Source: a bacterium (GTDB lineage: Bacteria; Patescibacteria; Dojkabacteria; SC72). From it: a stretch of 11,977 bases of DNA. The notes beneath the pieces were generated by a model. That model did no database searches. It saw only the letters and a program-made list of their open reading frames with translations, and was not told the origin of the DNA. The stretch covers positions 1-11,977 of the forward strand of contig JAKPKF010000213.1 of NCBI GenBank assembly GCA_029553845.1. The letters run 5' to 3'. The stretch's first letter is position 1. Each line of letters begins with the position of its first letter. Shown one piece after another: positions 1 to 6,536 of this stretch. The position numbers were made by a program, and so were the translations under genes.

Positions 1-2
1 TA

Positions 3-371
3 TTTAGTAGACTAAGTGAGCCAGCAGGTTCTGAATATATAGTATTTAATGTCCTTACTGACGATAAATATTGGTCAGGTATGTTTACAATTTGTGCAAT
101 ACTAGTATTTATAGGATTTAAACAGTATAGACTTCATCCTATATCCATGTCAGTATCATCAGGACTTTTATTGGTATGGGGAATTTTGACAGTTGGGGAT
201 ATTATAACTAGTCCTGTAGATAATTTTCCTATTATAAGTGGTATTCTATCAATTGCACTTGGAATTGTGGCATTTTTTATGTCCCAAATTTGGAATGTAA
301 TTCTCTGGGATATAAAATATAACCATCACACATTAGCCGAAGCAGGGGCCCAGGTTATCTGGAAGGGATAA
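3..371 (+). CDS. Small multi-pass membrane protein (5' end outside window)
   Basis: The reading frame is open from base 3 with no stop, so the true start lies left of the window. The first internal ATG (81) has no convincing ribosome binding site, and the 26 codons before it read as ordinary protein (for example EPAGSEYIVFNVLTDDKYW). The visible 122 residues contain three hydrophobic segments: around the first ATG (FTICAILVFIGF), in the middle (SGLLLVWGILTVGDII) and near the C-terminus (ISGILSIALGIVAFFM). A short polar tail follows. The next gene starts 3 bases after the stop and its ribosome binding site lies inside this gene's end, so the two are co-transcribed. I do not recognise the family. 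A holin-like or other phage inner-membrane role is possible from size and pairing only. Confidence 0.7.
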   Translation, partial: FSRLSEPAGSEYIVFNVLTDDKYWSGMFTICAILVFIGFKQYRLHPISMSVSSGLLLVWGILTVGDIITSPVDNFPIISGILSIALGIVAFFMSQIWNVILWDIKYNHHTLAEAGAQVIWKG

Positions 372-374
372 ATA

Positions 375-617
375 ATGCCAAACTTAGAAACTATAAATGG
401 TGTTCTAAGTTCAGCATTGGTAATACTAACTTCTATCGCTATTCAATTTAGAAATGCGAGTAAGGCACAACGTAGAGCACTAAAAGATTTAAGAGATCGT
501 GATATAAAATGGGCTCTATATGTTCATGACCTTAGAGTTATGTATGCAGCGGACACTGGAAAAGAACCCCCTAATTTACCTGATAGCCTTTTATTCCAAT
601 ATAGTACAGATACATAA
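375..617 (+). CDS. Small single-pass membrane protein with charged C-terminal helix
   Basis: This 80-residue protein has one N-terminal hydrophobic segment (about residues 7-25, INGVLSSALVILTSIAIQF). A strongly basic and charged helical stretch follows (RNASKAQRRALKDLRDRD), then a soluble tail with a Pro-rich turn (KEPPNLPDS). The start is well supported: GGAAGG lies about 8 bases upstream, inside the last codons of the preceding membrane gene. A three-helix protein followed by a one-helix protein in one operon resembles paired holin/antiholin or accessory lysis genes, but no endolysin is in view, so this is only a suggestion. The gene ends just before the palindrome and promoter of whiB. Confidence 0.65.
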   Translation: MPNLETINGVLSSALVILTSIAIQFRNASKAQRRALKDLRDRDIKWALYVHDLRVMYAADTGKEPPNLPDSLLFQYSTDT

Positions 618-618
618 A

Positions 619-671
619 TAAGTGTACCACCACTAATTCCTTGACAAGGTATACTAGTGGTGGTACACTTA
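619..671. repeat. 53-bp nested palindrome (17-bp perfect arms) over the whiB promoter
   Basis: The arms 619-635 and 655-671 are perfect 17-bp inverted repeats, each carrying GTGTACCACCACTA or its complement. The 19-base spacer contains a second, nearly concentric palindrome, CCTTG-A-CAAGG (639-649). The right arm contains the -10 box and the inner palindrome the -35 box of the promoter described separately. Two readings are possible. As DNA it would be an operator for a dimeric or tetrameric regulator, perhaps WhiB-linked autoregulation. As RNA it would be a long hairpin; read leftward it is followed by TTTAT, so it could stop - strand transcription before the membrane genes. The sequence does not decide between them. 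Confidence 0.8.
641..669 (+). promoter_or_regulatory. Consensus sigma70-type promoter for whiB; leaderless start predicted
   Basis: TTGACA at 641-646 is a perfect -35. Exactly 17 bases later TACACT (664-669) is a good -10. The expected transcription start, about 7 bases after the last base of the -10, is base 676, the A of the whiB ATG. No Shine-Dalgarno sequence precedes that ATG, so a leaderless mRNA is the simplest reading, and leaderless mRNAs are common in actinobacteria. The -10 lies in the right arm of the 53-bp palindrome, so a protein bound there would block it. Confidence 0.75.
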
Positions 672-675
672 CGTT

Positions 676-1053
676 ATGCGTGAATTTGACCTACGATGGA
701 AGAAAAAGGCTATTTGCGCTATAAATGGACCTAGAGACGATATATTTTTCTCTGTTAGAGGTAGACCTCAGAAAAGACCTCTATATAAGGATTACTGTGA
801 AGTTTGTCCAGTAATTGAAGAATGTCGTGCTATTGGAATACTTGAAGGACATTCTTTTGGCGTATGGGGAGGTCTTACTGCTTTAGAACTCAGAAATCTT
901 CCATTTGGAATTCGTCAAACTCTATCTGATTGGGCTCAGAAAGCTCTAAATCCTCCAGAGAAAAACCTCCAAGTTCTTCGTTTTCAAAAGGATCAGATTC
1001 ATCTGGAGTATCTGGAAGACTTTGATATACCTGAGTTTTCCCTTCTTGGATAG
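676..1053 (+). CDS. whiB-like: WhiB-family iron-sulfur transcriptional regulator
   Basis: WhiB proteins bind a 4Fe-4S cluster and act with the host primary sigma factor or directly on DNA. The four cluster cysteines are present as C14, C41, C44 and C50 (C-x26-C-x2-C-x5-C), followed by the family turn motif GVWGG (62-66) and LTALELR. The domain ends near residue 76. Another 50 residues follow, a charged tail not typical of the shortest WhiB proteins. The ATG sits exactly at the predicted transcription start with no Shine-Dalgarno sequence. The last 164 bases overlap, on the opposite strand, the acidic tail of the convergent zinc-finger gene. Phage WhiB proteins are known to alter host gene expression and to influence superinfection or division; which of these applies here cannot be seen. 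The family call is secure. Confidence 0.93.
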   Translation: MREFDLRWKKKAICAINGPRDDIFFSVRGRPQKRPLYKDYCEVCPVIEECRAIGILEGHSFGVWGGLTALELRNLPFGIRQTLSDWAQKALNPPEKNLQVLRFQKDQIHLEYLEDFDIPEFSLLG

Positions 1054-1486
1054 CTTTTTGAAGTTCTAAATAGATATATTCTAGAGTTGCTAGAAAATCA
1101 GCATCCACTGTCTGTGGAGGTTCGTACTCCTTCCATTTTTCTTCTAAAGATTTAGAGTATGCTTTCCTAGTATATTTCCAAGGCATTTTTGTCATAGCTG
1201 TGAAGGCTTTAGCACCACAGGAAGTTGAACAATATGCTACACCATGATAGTTAGTAGCAAATTGTTTTCCACAATGGTCGCATGTTTTAAACAATGCGAC
1301 TCTAGACCATTTCTTCAGAAAGGTAGCGTTGCTATTTGCCTGCCAGTAGACTTTTTCAGAGATAAAATCTAAATCTCTATAGTCTCTAACATTTTCAAGT
1401 AGACCCTCGATCTTACTCGTGTCCATTCCGACACTTTTAAGAAAATCGAGGGTTTTGTCAGTTGTAGACTTAGCGCGTCGTCCCAT
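890..1486 (-). CDS. Zinc-finger protein with long acidic C-terminal tail
   Basis: I take the ATG at 1486 as start (198 residues). It forms a TAATG junction with the RuvC-like gene and has GGGA at suitable spacing; a GTG at 1504 would add six residues. The N-terminal part is basic and helical. A treble-clef-like zinc site follows: CDHC, then YCSTSC, giving C-x2-C-x13-C-x3-C at about residues 69-90 from this start. A basic aromatic stretch (PWKYTRKAY) and a helix come next. The final 40 or so residues are very rich in Asp and Glu (DTPDESDPFENEELGG, SLEDLELSE). Such a layout suits a small nucleic-acid-binding or polymerase-interacting protein, but no family is recognised. It is last in the leftward operon, and its tail is antisense to the whiB tail, with no terminator between the convergent genes. 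Confidence 0.8.
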   Translation of the reverse strand: MGRRAKSTTDKTLDFLKSVGMDTSKIEGLLENVRDYRDLDFISEKVYWQANSNATFLKKWSRVALFKTCDHCGKQFATNYHGVAYCSTSCGAKAFTAMTKMPWKYTRKAYSKSLEEKWKEYEPPQTVDADFLATLEYIYLELQKAIQEGKTQVYQSLPDTPDESDPFENEELGGFSLEDLELSEPNQIEFDEFQMEDF

Positions 1487-1947
1487 TAAATTTCCCACTC
1501 CCACATATTATTTTTAACTAGCCAGTATACTCCATGATATAGTGCAGAGATACTATGGCTATTTCTATGATTTCGTGGCATTACTACTCCGCTCCACATA
1601 GGTCCCATTTTTAGCGGGTCCTGTGCTGGCTGTAGGGCTAATGGTACTTTATGTCTCAATGCCCATGCTTTTACAATACCTTCTGCTTGTGTAACTTCCA
1701 TACGAGAACCAGATTGCTGTAGGGCTAAGTGTTTAAATAGTCTAAATTCTTCCATAACTATTTGATCTACTCTATCTAAACTCTCCATATAATGTATAAA
1801 TTCTTCTAGACCTCTACAGATACCGAAATCTTTTATTTTACCGTCTAGAAAGATACACCATCCCGTATCTTTACCTGGGTCTATCGCTAATAATATGGTG
1901 GGTGGTTTTTCTTGCTGCCCTGGCAATTGGACTTTGGTAGAATTCAT
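1486..1947 (-). CDS. RuvC-like Holliday junction resolvase / RNase H-fold nuclease
   Basis: The fold is given by ILLAIDPGKDTGW (catalytic-type Asp D23), IVMEEF (E66/E67), TQAEGIVKAWA (E89) and a C-terminal RNSHSISALYHG helix. This order matches phage RuvC-like resolvases, which cut branched DNA during replication and packaging. In the last motif the usual HxxDA or DxxDA is HSISA: H131 could serve as a metal ligand as in some RuvC proteins, but S134 stands where an Asp is expected, so activity may be altered. At 153 residues the length is normal. The ATG at 1947 has AGAGGAAG about 9 bases upstream. The first 26 codons overlap a 51-codon frame read in another phase. TAATG coupling links it to the next gene downstream. 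Confidence 0.82.
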   Translation of the reverse strand: MNSTKVQLPGQQEKPPTILLAIDPGKDTGWCIFLDGKIKDFGICRGLEEFIHYMESLDRVDQIVMEEFRLFKHLALQQSGSRMEVTQAEGIVKAWALRHKVPLALQPAQDPLKMGPMWSGVVMPRNHRNSHSISALYHGVYWLVKNNMWEWEI

Positions 1948-2026
1948 CTACTTTTTCTTCCTCTAGTAAGTGTCCTTGACAATGAGCACATTCAGTTTTG
2001 AGTAGTCCGCTTAGTTCGCAACGCAT
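1871..2026 (-). CDS. Possible 51-aa CxxC microprotein overlapping the RuvC-like gene
   Basis: An ATG at 2026 opens a 51-codon frame (MRCELSGLLKTECAHCQGHL and on) that ends with TAA at 1871-1873. AAGGAG lies 11 bases upstream, inside the last codons of the DUF4406 gene, a slightly long but usable spacing. The first 30 residues look protein-like, with C3, C13 and C16 (C-x9-C-x2-C) and H19, suggesting a half zinc knuckle, then an acidic LLEEEKVDEFY stretch. The last 25 codons lie out of frame over the start of the RuvC-like gene and read as less structured sequence. It fills what would otherwise be an 84-base hole in a very tightly packed operon. It may be a real small protein or a coupling frame that delivers ribosomes to the resolvase start. 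Confidence 0.48.
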   Translation of the reverse strand: MRCELSGLLKTECAHCQGHLLEEEKVDEFYQSPIARAARKTTHHIISDRPR

Positions 2027-2031
2027 TTAAG

Positions 2032-2433
2032 TCATGTCTCCTTGATAGCCCTAATCATATCTCCTACTAGTTCTATATGAAAATCTAGTGAAATAATTTC
2101 TATGCCACATGCTTGAGCAGTTAAAAATTCAACTCTAGCACCTGCGAAGTGCTCCCAACCACGTAACATTGCGATAAAATCACATTTTAACATTTCAATG
2201 ATATCATTACGCATAAAGCAACCAGCTTTATGTACGTTTGATTCTCCTGCATCTGATGTATTACCAGGACAAAGACCTTCATGCTCATAAGGGGAAATAT
2301 CTAATGGCACAACTACATCAAATCCAAATGATTTAAAATAGCCTTCTGCTGCTCTAAAAAGATATTCATTTTTATCAGCAATGCCTTTGATAGGTCCTGC
2401 TATATATACTTTCTTTTTAGGGTAAGTACTCAT
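2032..2433 (-). CDS. DUF4406 / nucleoside deoxyribosyltransferase-like protein
   Basis: This 133-residue protein begins with KVYIAGPIKG (8-17), the opening strand and loop typical of DUF4406 and of the nucleoside 2-deoxyribosyltransferase superfamily. The middle and C-terminal part RNDIIEMLKCDFIAML (75-90), WEHFAGARVEF (93-103) and AQACGIEII complete the fold, with E102 in the position of the catalytic Glu in active relatives. Superfamily members cleave or transfer the N-glycosidic bond of deoxynucleosides or nucleotides, so a role in the phage nucleotide pool fits, next to a MazG-like gene. It overlaps the MazG-like gene by ATGA. The region between the halves carries extra Cys and His (C55, H68, C72) of unknown meaning. 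The enzymatic activity is inferred. Confidence 0.8.
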   Translation of the reverse strand: MSTYPKKKVYIAGPIKGIADKNEYLFRAAEGYFKSFGFDVVVPLDISPYEHEGLCPGNTSDAGESNVHKAGCFMRNDIIEMLKCDFIAMLRGWEHFAGARVEFLTAQACGIEIISLDFHIELVGDMIRAIKET

Positions 2434-2969
2434 GCTTTTTTTCCTCCATGTCGGTATGGACGGTTTTCATTGTAGTCCATTTTTAGTTTCATTAGATAGT
2501 CAATACTAATTTGTTGTTCAGCTAGGGTATCTAGAATTCTAATCATACAGTCTATTAGTTCTACAGCCCATCCTTCTGGCTTTCCCATTATCATTTTAAA
2601 TGGTTTAGATGTAGGGTCACGCCAGTCTTCTAATGCTTCCGAGAGTTCAGAATGCATTAATGCGATAACCTCAGCAAAGTTTCTAGTACCGTTATCGTAC
2701 CATCCTTTATCATGTGCAGTTTTATTTATTCTATTTGCTAGTCCATTTAAGATGACCCTGCAAGTAGACCAAGATCTTTCGGCCTTCCATCTTATAGAGT
2801 TCAGTGCTGCTATAATACGTTCATTATAATGATTCATACAGTATGTAACTGGTTGTATTATAGGACTATTTGTTACTACATCATAAGGATCTCTATCAAA
2901 TTTAAACACTGGTTCCTCAGTAGTGCATTTATATTCTCTACAAACATTATTTGCTCTTACTTCTTCCAT
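2430..2969 (-). CDS. mazG-like: MazG-like nucleotide pyrophosphohydrolase with N-terminal Cys cluster
   Basis: I place the start at the ATG at 2969 (179 residues). GGGGAG lies 7 bases upstream (2982-2977), and the ATG comes 2 bases after the polA stop; an ATG at 2984 has no ribosome site. The C-terminal half is the all-alpha NTP pyrophosphohydrolase core: NFAEVIALMHSELSEALEDW with an ExxE pattern, then GWAVELIDCMIRIL carrying the ExxD metal-binding pair. A basic tail ending RPYRHGGKKA follows. MazG-like enzymes hydrolyse dNTPs or ppGpp-type nucleotides. The first 90 residues are an addition not needed for the core and hold C10, C15, C44 and H47 (numbered from this start), a C-x4-C-x28-C-x2-H arrangement that could bind zinc. 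Neighbours are polA and the DUF4406 gene. Confidence 0.82.
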   Translation of the reverse strand: MEEVRANNVCREYKCTTEEPVFKFDRDPYDVVTNSPIIQPVTYCMNHYNERIIAALNSIRWKAERSWSTCRVILNGLANRINKTAHDKGWYDNGTRNFAEVIALMHSELSEALEDWRDPTSKPFKMIMGKPEGWAVELIDCMIRILDTLAEQQISIDYLMKLKMDYNENRPYRHGGKKA

Positions 2970-2971
2970 AG

Positions 2972-4732
2972 TTATTCTCCCCATCTGTGAGCATCTACTG
3001 CGAATTTTACTCCGAAGTCAGGTTTAATATCTGACATTATACTTAGAATTTTTTCTTTGTATTCTTCTAGACAATCCTTTCTAATCTCAAATACAATCGA
3101 GTCGTGAACTTGTAGTAGCATTCTGCATTTATTTGGATCATCGACTTCTTTAAAGAGTCTAACCATGATGTGCTCAACAATATCTGCGGCTCCACCCTGG
3201 ATAACTGAGTTAAAGGCTTTGTGGGCATCATCTTTCTTAGATTGAAAATGTCTATATCGACCGGACCATAGTTTAATTTTTCCTTTTTGTTTACACATGT
3301 TTGAGGCGTATCGTCCAATAATGGCAAATCCAGGGTAACTGTCAAAATACTGTTGTCTAAGTTCGGCTGCTCTCGCCTCACTAACTCCAAATACGTGACT
3401 AATTCGCGATATTCCTCCTCCGTACTGGGTCGTATAGACAAGAGTTTTCGTATCTTGTCTTGACATTCCAATAGTGGTAGCCATTTCTGAGAAGATATCT
3501 CTATCATCTGCAAAAACTCGTTTAAGGGTTTCTTCTTTTGCATAAGCGGTCCCTAGTCTTAATTCAAGTTGGGAGTAGTCAAATTCCCATAGTTCAAAAC
3601 CATCTTCTGGAATAAATGCAGCCTTCATCTTGCCGTTCCAAGGTTTGTCACTTACCCTAGGAATCTGCTGTAGATTAGGTTTTTCACAAGACATTCTACC
3701 AGTTTTAGTACCGTGAAGTTTATAATTAGGTCTAAGTCTACCATCTAAAGATAGTAATTCTACGTATGGTAAGTAGTTAGAAGTTACAGATTTTTGCCAG
3801 CCTCTATACTGTTTAATTAAGTTGGCTGTAGGATTATCACGATGCTCTAATATTTCATCATAAATAGTCATTGCTTCTTTATCAAAAGACGGCGCATTAG
3901 TTTTCGTACTTCTTTTTACTACAGGAAGTTTCAAATCATCTATTAATATCTTTTTTAGAAAGATTGACGATCCTGGATTACCGCCTAATTCGTAGGTTAG
4001 ATCCGCAAGAACACTAGTTCCAATTTCTGTTAACTCTTTACATAGAGAAACATCAACTTTAATTCCTCTACTCTCCATAGCGATAATAGTTCTAATAAAT
4101 TCTTGCTTATGTTTCCAATATGTCCCTAGATTTTCTTCATCGAAATATTTCTTCAGTGCTTTATATAATTTTAGTGTTAGAACAGCATCATAAATAGCGT
4201 ATGGGCGCATAATTTCAAATGGTACTTTAGCCCATCCGAAAGCAGTTACCGCTTTTTCAAGTTCCTCTTCTTTTTTAGCCTCATTTTTATCAACATACGC
4301 TGCTACACACGCATTTAAAGACTTACTATAGGGATAGTTTTCATTTATTAAATGTGCCATTAAAAGTGTACAGTAAAAATTTCCTTGGTAATTAATATCC
4401 ATAGTGCTAAGGCTACATAGATCAAACTTAGCATTATGAAAAACGATATATCCAGTATATTTTTCAATGCAACTTTTAAGTCTATCTCTATCTTCCCCCG
4501 ACAAATTTTCTCCATATGATCGTCCGTCAAGAGTGACATGACGATACGGATAGTATTCTGCAAATATGACATCACTGTTATTAGGAGAGCAAGCAATGGA
4601 AATGCCAGTACCATAACCACGACCATCTCTAATATCCTCTGCATTAGTCTCTGTGTCTATTATAATTATATCTGATTGTTTTATAGCCTCTATCATCTCA
4701 ACTAAAGTTAAAGGGTGACTCTGTATTGTCAT
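2972..4732 (-). CDS. polA: Family A DNA polymerase (PolA), 3'-5' exonuclease plus polymerase
   Basis: This 586-residue replicative polymerase has no 5' nuclease domain, as usual in phages. The proofreading domain shows Exo I IIIIDTET (D26, E28), Exo II FHNAKFD (N100, D104) and Exo III YAIYD (Y178, D182). The polymerase domain shows HGTKTGRMSCEKPNLQQIPR (340-359), motif A EFDYSQLELR (D385), motif B with R425, K429, Y433 and YGG (437-439), and motif C QVHDSIV (H543, D544). All catalytic residues are intact. Y433 aligns with E. coli Phe762 and T7 Tyr526; Tyr there is associated with poor dideoxynucleotide discrimination and, in phage surveys, with virulent lifestyles. The gene overlaps the end of the primase-helicase by 35 bases. 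The first ATG is kept because it supplies the full helix before Exo I, though its ribosome site is weak. Confidence 0.96.
   Translation of the reverse strand: MTIQSHPLTLVEMIEAIKQSDIIIIDTETNAEDIRDGRGYGTGISIACSPNNSDVIFAEYYPYRHVTLDGRSYGENLSGEDRDRLKSCIEKYTGYIVFHNAKFDLCSLSTMDINYQGNFYCTLLMAHLINENYPYSKSLNACVAAYVDKNEAKKEEELEKAVTAFGWAKVPFEIMRPYAIYDAVLTLKLYKALKKYFDEENLGTYWKHKQEFIRTIIAMESRGIKVDVSLCKELTEIGTSVLADLTYELGGNPGSSIFLKKILIDDLKLPVVKRSTKTNAPSFDKEAMTIYDEILEHRDNPTANLIKQYRGWQKSVTSNYLPYVELLSLDGRLRPNYKLHGTKTGRMSCEKPNLQQIPRVSDKPWNGKMKAAFIPEDGFELWEFDYSQLELRLGTAYAKEETLKRVFADDRDIFSEMATTIGMSRQDTKTLVYTTQYGGGISRISHVFGVSEARAAELRQQYFDSYPGFAIIGRYASNMCKQKGKIKLWSGRYRHFQSKKDDAHKAFNSVIQGGAADIVEHIMVRLFKEVDDPNKCRMLLQVHDSIVFEIRKDCLEEYKEKILSIMSDIKPDFGVKFAVDAHRWGE
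2976..2982 (-). promoter_or_regulatory. Ribosome binding site that decides the mazG-like start
   Basis: On the - strand GGGGAGA spans 2982-2976, inside the last codons of polA, and sits 7 bases before the ATG at 2969. No such site precedes the upstream in-frame ATG at 2984, whose own codons form part of this motif. The shorter start is therefore preferred. Confidence 0.75.
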
Positions 4733-6536
4733 TCTTAAAACTTTCTTCTAGATTCGCTATAAATTCAGCAGTCGATGTATTGGCTCTTTCCACAAACTTT
4801 AGATGCTCTGTGCGCTCCATAACAAATGGGGGCCGCTCACGAGATAGTCGCTGTTTAACAGGTATACAAGAAACTAGTCTATCACCCTTAGCATCTTTTT
4901 CTTTTTCTTTCCACAAGATAAGACAACTAGTCATTTCAGCAGTAATATACTGATTACCATAAATATCTGCTAGGTTAGTTGGCTTTTTATTATCTCCGTT
5001 TTCTTTTCTATTGTGATGAATAAACCAAAGCCAGCACCCAAACTTTTTGCGGAGTCTTATATACTGATTGTTCAATATTTTAATTACTACTTCATTGCTA
5101 ATTTCTTTATTAGAGAGTTTACCCATTGAGTCTATAACTATGCCGTCGGGCCTGTAGGACTCAATTAAAGACTCAAGAAATCTTATGCCTTCTATTCGAT
5201 CAAGGTTAATAGCCTCTCCAATTGGGGCTATTAATACATTTTCATTTATTATCTCAAGTTCTTCTGGTGTATAGCCTTGAGCAATTATCTCTGTTATATA
5301 TTTTAACGAGACATGGCTCATTTCTAGACTTAAAAATAAGACCTTTTGCTTTGAGGGTATATTCCATCCGAGAAAAGGTATCCCAAGTGCTGTACTAATG
5401 GCTAGTTGTAACGAAAATTGTGTTTTACCTACACCTGGCATTGCTGCAACTAGACCAAAGCCTCCTTTTTCTAGGAGACCTTCTACTACCCATTCAACTT
5501 TTAGATCAGTATTAAGAAAATCTTTAAAATTGTAGATTACAGTAGAACCTGTAGTAGTTCCTTCGTCACTACCAAGTAATCCTCTGAAATTTAATTCAGA
5601 ATCTCCTACAGGATGTTTAAGTCTAGCCCTATTTACAATATCTAAAAGACGTCGGTGTCTATCATTGCGTCCTACAAATTTTTTCCAACGCTGATCGGCA
5701 TTATTCAGTACAGCATACATTTCTGTATCTGTCATGCCTTTTTCAGCACAGAAATAGCCTATACGCATTAAAGCATGTGAGCGCTGACCTTCTTCTACTG
5801 TACCCATAAAGAGAGCAAAATGCTGCTCATCCCAAGGATATTTTGCTATAATTCTTTCAATTCCTGGTAAATTTTCGACGTCCACGCTTGAATCAACGAG
5901 TTGAATAGCTGCTGGAATTGTTCTAAAAGCATCGAGTTTATAATATCCTCCGGATAAATTGCGTTCAATATTGCGTAATGTGACAGGTAACTGTCTTTTG
6001 TGATTAGTGGTCCCTGGGGGTCTAAGTATTTGATTGCAGTCCCAACCCGAGACGTCCGTCCTGAGCGTGTAAGCGATAGCTCTATTTCGATCTTCAATTT
6101 GTCCAATGTTTTCGCAGAATTCTTCGAGTCTCCAGTAGACATGCTCATTACCTTCCTTAGACGATTGAACCCTCATAGTAGGAGGGGGTACGTGTGCGGT
6201 GCTGTCCTGGGACGACGTCGCAAGCGTGGCAGGCCACTCTGCGGGAGCGTTCCCATCAAAGTCAGCCCATAGGACATAAGATCCTTTTACTGCATCTTTA
6301 GTTGCCCTAGTTTCTTTAAAGATAGAAGGAGCACAAAATACCTCTAGCCCTTTAGCGCTAGTAACTAGAGAGTACTTTATTACGTTATCCTTTTGCTCAG
6401 GCCACTTAAAGAATATCTTAGTCCATACCGGGTCCTCTGGATTCTTAATATCTTTGTTTGGCAGGTAGACAAAACCCTCTTGATCTCCCCATAAAGTATC
6501 AAAGAACTCTGAAAGTTCTTGAGCGACTTCTGACAT
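4698..6536 (-). CDS. Primase-helicase fusion (RepB/AEP-like primase plus RecA-fold helicase)
   Basis: The N-terminal 210 residues look like an archaeo-eukaryotic-type primase: YVLWADFDG gives the DxD metal pair (D92, D94), GNEHVYW the H132 motif, and GWDCNQILRPPGTTNH (164-179) the third motif. A helical linker (about 225-320) resembles the PriCT-type region of such proteins. The C-terminal domain is a RepA/AAA_25-like hexameric helicase: Walker A AAMPGVGKT (364-372), FLSLEMS (401-407), Walker B GIVIDS (D469), and the sensor WLWFIHHNR (502-510). It would prime and unwind the fork for the adjacent PolA. It lacks a zinc-binding primase domain of its own, and a separate zinc-ribbon protein is encoded directly upstream with TAATG coupling. 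The start has GGAG at good spacing. A GC-rich stretch interrupts the primase domain (6177-6254). Confidence 0.88.
   Translation of the reverse strand: MSEVAQELSEFFDTLWGDQEGFVYLPNKDIKNPEDPVWTKIFFKWPEQKDNVIKYSLVTSAKGLEVFCAPSIFKETRATKDAVKGSYVLWADFDGNAPAEWPATLATSSQDSTAHVPPPTMRVQSSKEGNEHVYWRLEEFCENIGQIEDRNRAIAYTLRTDVSGWDCNQILRPPGTTNHKRQLPVTLRNIERNLSGGYYKLDAFRTIPAAIQLVDSSVDVENLPGIERIIAKYPWDEQHFALFMGTVEEGQRSHALMRIGYFCAEKGMTDTEMYAVLNNADQRWKKFVGRNDRHRRLLDIVNRARLKHPVGDSELNFRGLLGSDEGTTTGSTVIYNFKDFLNTDLKVEWVVEGLLEKGGFGLVAAMPGVGKTQFSLQLAISTALGIPFLGWNIPSKQKVLFLSLEMSHVSLKYITEIIAQGYTPEELEIINENVLIAPIGEAINLDRIEGIRFLESLIESYRPDGIVIDSMGKLSNKEISNEVVIKILNNQYIRLRKKFGCWLWFIHHNRKENGDNKKPTNLADIYGNQYITAEMTSCLILWKEKEKDAKGDRLVSCIPVKQRLSRERPPFVMERTEHLKFVERANTSTAEFIANLEESFKNDNTESPFNFS

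Noticed and set aside
649..657. The word GTATACTAG shared by the whiB promoter region (+) and the promoter at 9796-9824 (-)
   Set aside because: In one case it lies in the spacer and in the other it contains the -10, so the shared word has no common position and may be chance.
639..663. Resemblance of the whiB palindrome to the asymmetric stoperator sites of mycobacteriophage L5-type repressors
   Set aside because: Only GGTGG and the TTGACA -35 word are shared, the order differs, and I found no further copies spread through the window.
1976..1981. TTGACA on the + strand as another promoter
   Set aside because: No -10-like hexamer at 15-19 bases, and the bases are explained by the CxxC microprotein read on the other strand.
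3067..3543. A long open frame on the - strand inside polA, in another phase
   Set aside because: It lies wholly inside polA, whose catalytic motifs run through the same bases, and it has no recognisable domain. It is a shadow frame, as are other open frames inside the primase and ATPase genes.
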